Source of the DNA: an uncultured Bacteriovoracaceae bacterium
Lineage (GTDB): Bacteria; Bdellovibrionota; Bacteriovoracia; Bacteriovoracales; Bacteriovoracaceae
Assembly (NCBI GenBank): GCA_937952395.1
Contig: CALFYV010000372.1
Coordinates: 1-5,717, forward strand
DNA length: 5,717 nucleotides
Direction: 5' to 3'
How positions within the stretch are numbered: the stretch's first letter is position 1; each line of letters opens with the position of its first letter. The position numbers and the translations under genes are program-made. The notes under the pieces are model-generated. The model was not told the DNA's origin, did no database searches, and worked only from the letters and a program-made list of their open reading frames with translations. Positions 5,640 through 5,717 of this stretch are shown piece by piece.

Positions 5640-5717
5640 ATGACTAAAGTCCTTAAAAAACCTAATCTTTTCAGAGGCGTGAGTGAGAAGTACTTTGAGA
5701 AACCCCACACAAAGGTA
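5640..5717 (+). CDS. Possible start of an unidentified gene, cut by the window edge
   Basis: An ATG at 5640 opens 26 codons to the last base without a stop (product begins MTKVLKKPNLFRGV and is Lys-rich). The same frame is already open from 5538, about 60 codons, which is more than expected by chance in such AT-rich DNA but still possible. Third positions are about half G or C by hand count, visibly higher than in the neighbouring genes, which would fit transferred DNA. There is no convincing Shine-Dalgarno; GGGGATG lies about 11 nt upstream within the hairpin. I cannot identify the family. A small transposase (Y1/REP-associated type) would fit the surrounding palindromes, but that is only inference. 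Confidence 0.3.
   Translation, partial: MTKVLKKPNLFRGVSEKYFEKPHTKV

Larger units (their letters stand above)
5517..5717. repeat. ~200-bp region bounded by a perfect 14-nt inverted repeat, with nested stems
   Basis: TACCTTTGTGTGGG (5517-5530) is the exact reverse complement of 5704-5717, the last bases of the window. Between the arms are further complementary pairs in nested order: GTCATTTC (5542-5549) with GAAATGAC (5637-5644), TCGTTC (5554-5559) with GAACGA (5597-5602), AAATAT (5571-5576) with ATATTT (5590-5595), and the strong hairpin 5605-5629. A weaker helix, AAAGT+CTT (5646-5654) with AAG+ACTTT (5688-5696), follows. The pairs are compatible with a single multibranched fold. It could be a miniature inverted-repeat element, a REP-type unit or a structured RNA. 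I do not recognise it as a known Rfam family. Confidence 0.6.

Noticed and set aside
5517..5717. Confident retron ncRNA call
   Set aside because: The closing 14-nt arms resemble a1/a2, but there is no clear long msd stem next to the right arm and no reverse transcriptase in view.
1..5717. tRNA, rRNA, CRISPR arrays or complete insertion sequences
   Set aside because: No cloverleaf with a TTCGA-type T-arm in context, no rRNA-like conserved blocks, no regularly spaced repeats and no transposase of recognisable length.

Overview
The window is a compact, AT-rich stretch of bacterial chromosome holding housekeeping genes for cell division, RNA decay, nucleotide salvage, ribosome modification and envelope synthesis. 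The proteins are Gram-negative in flavour: a stand-alone ADP-heptose nucleotidyltransferase for LPS core sits beside RNase J, which most gamma-proteobacteria lack. Together with the low GC content, the RDD protein carrying an N-terminal GLGFH motif and the FtsZ tail ending, this suggests the Bdellovibrionota (Bacteriovorax/Halobacteriovorax-like) or a related delta-proteobacterial lineage. That placement is inference from gene content and protein style, not from a marker search.

Layout. Positions 1-270 are the 3' end of a plus-strand gene whose product ends in an FtsZ-type C-terminal peptide. A compact GNRA-loop hairpin with A and T tracts on its two sides (about 269-296) serves as a shared terminator for this gene and for the convergent minus-strand unit. 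That unit (2575 down to 295) is a two-gene operon, udk (uridine kinase) followed by rnj (RNase J, TTG start with a good Shine-Dalgarno). A divergent intergenic region (about 2576-2700) separates it from a plus-strand run: prmA (L11 methyltransferase), rsmE (16S rRNA U1498 methyltransferase, ATGA overlap with prmA), an RDD-family membrane protein, and rfaE2 (heptose-1-phosphate adenylyltransferase, 17-nt overlap with the RDD gene).

How the genes work together. prmA and rsmE are a translationally coupled pair of ribosome-modifying enzymes. udk and rnj link pyrimidine salvage with RNA turnover. The RDD/rfaE2 pair is envelope-related. All four plus-strand genes are close or overlapping and no terminator is visible between them, so one transcript is likely.

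The least ordinary part is the last ~200 bases (5517-5717). A perfect 14-nt inverted repeat brackets it, with its right arm ending at the last base of the window. Inside are nested complementary segments and an 11-bp perfect hairpin with a 3-nt loop. A reading frame is open from 5538 to the window edge, with an ATG at 5640 and a more GC-rich third codon position than the neighbours. It could be the edge of a small mobile element (MITE or REP/Y1-transposase type), a structured RNA, or the start of a transferred gene. The window ends too early to decide.
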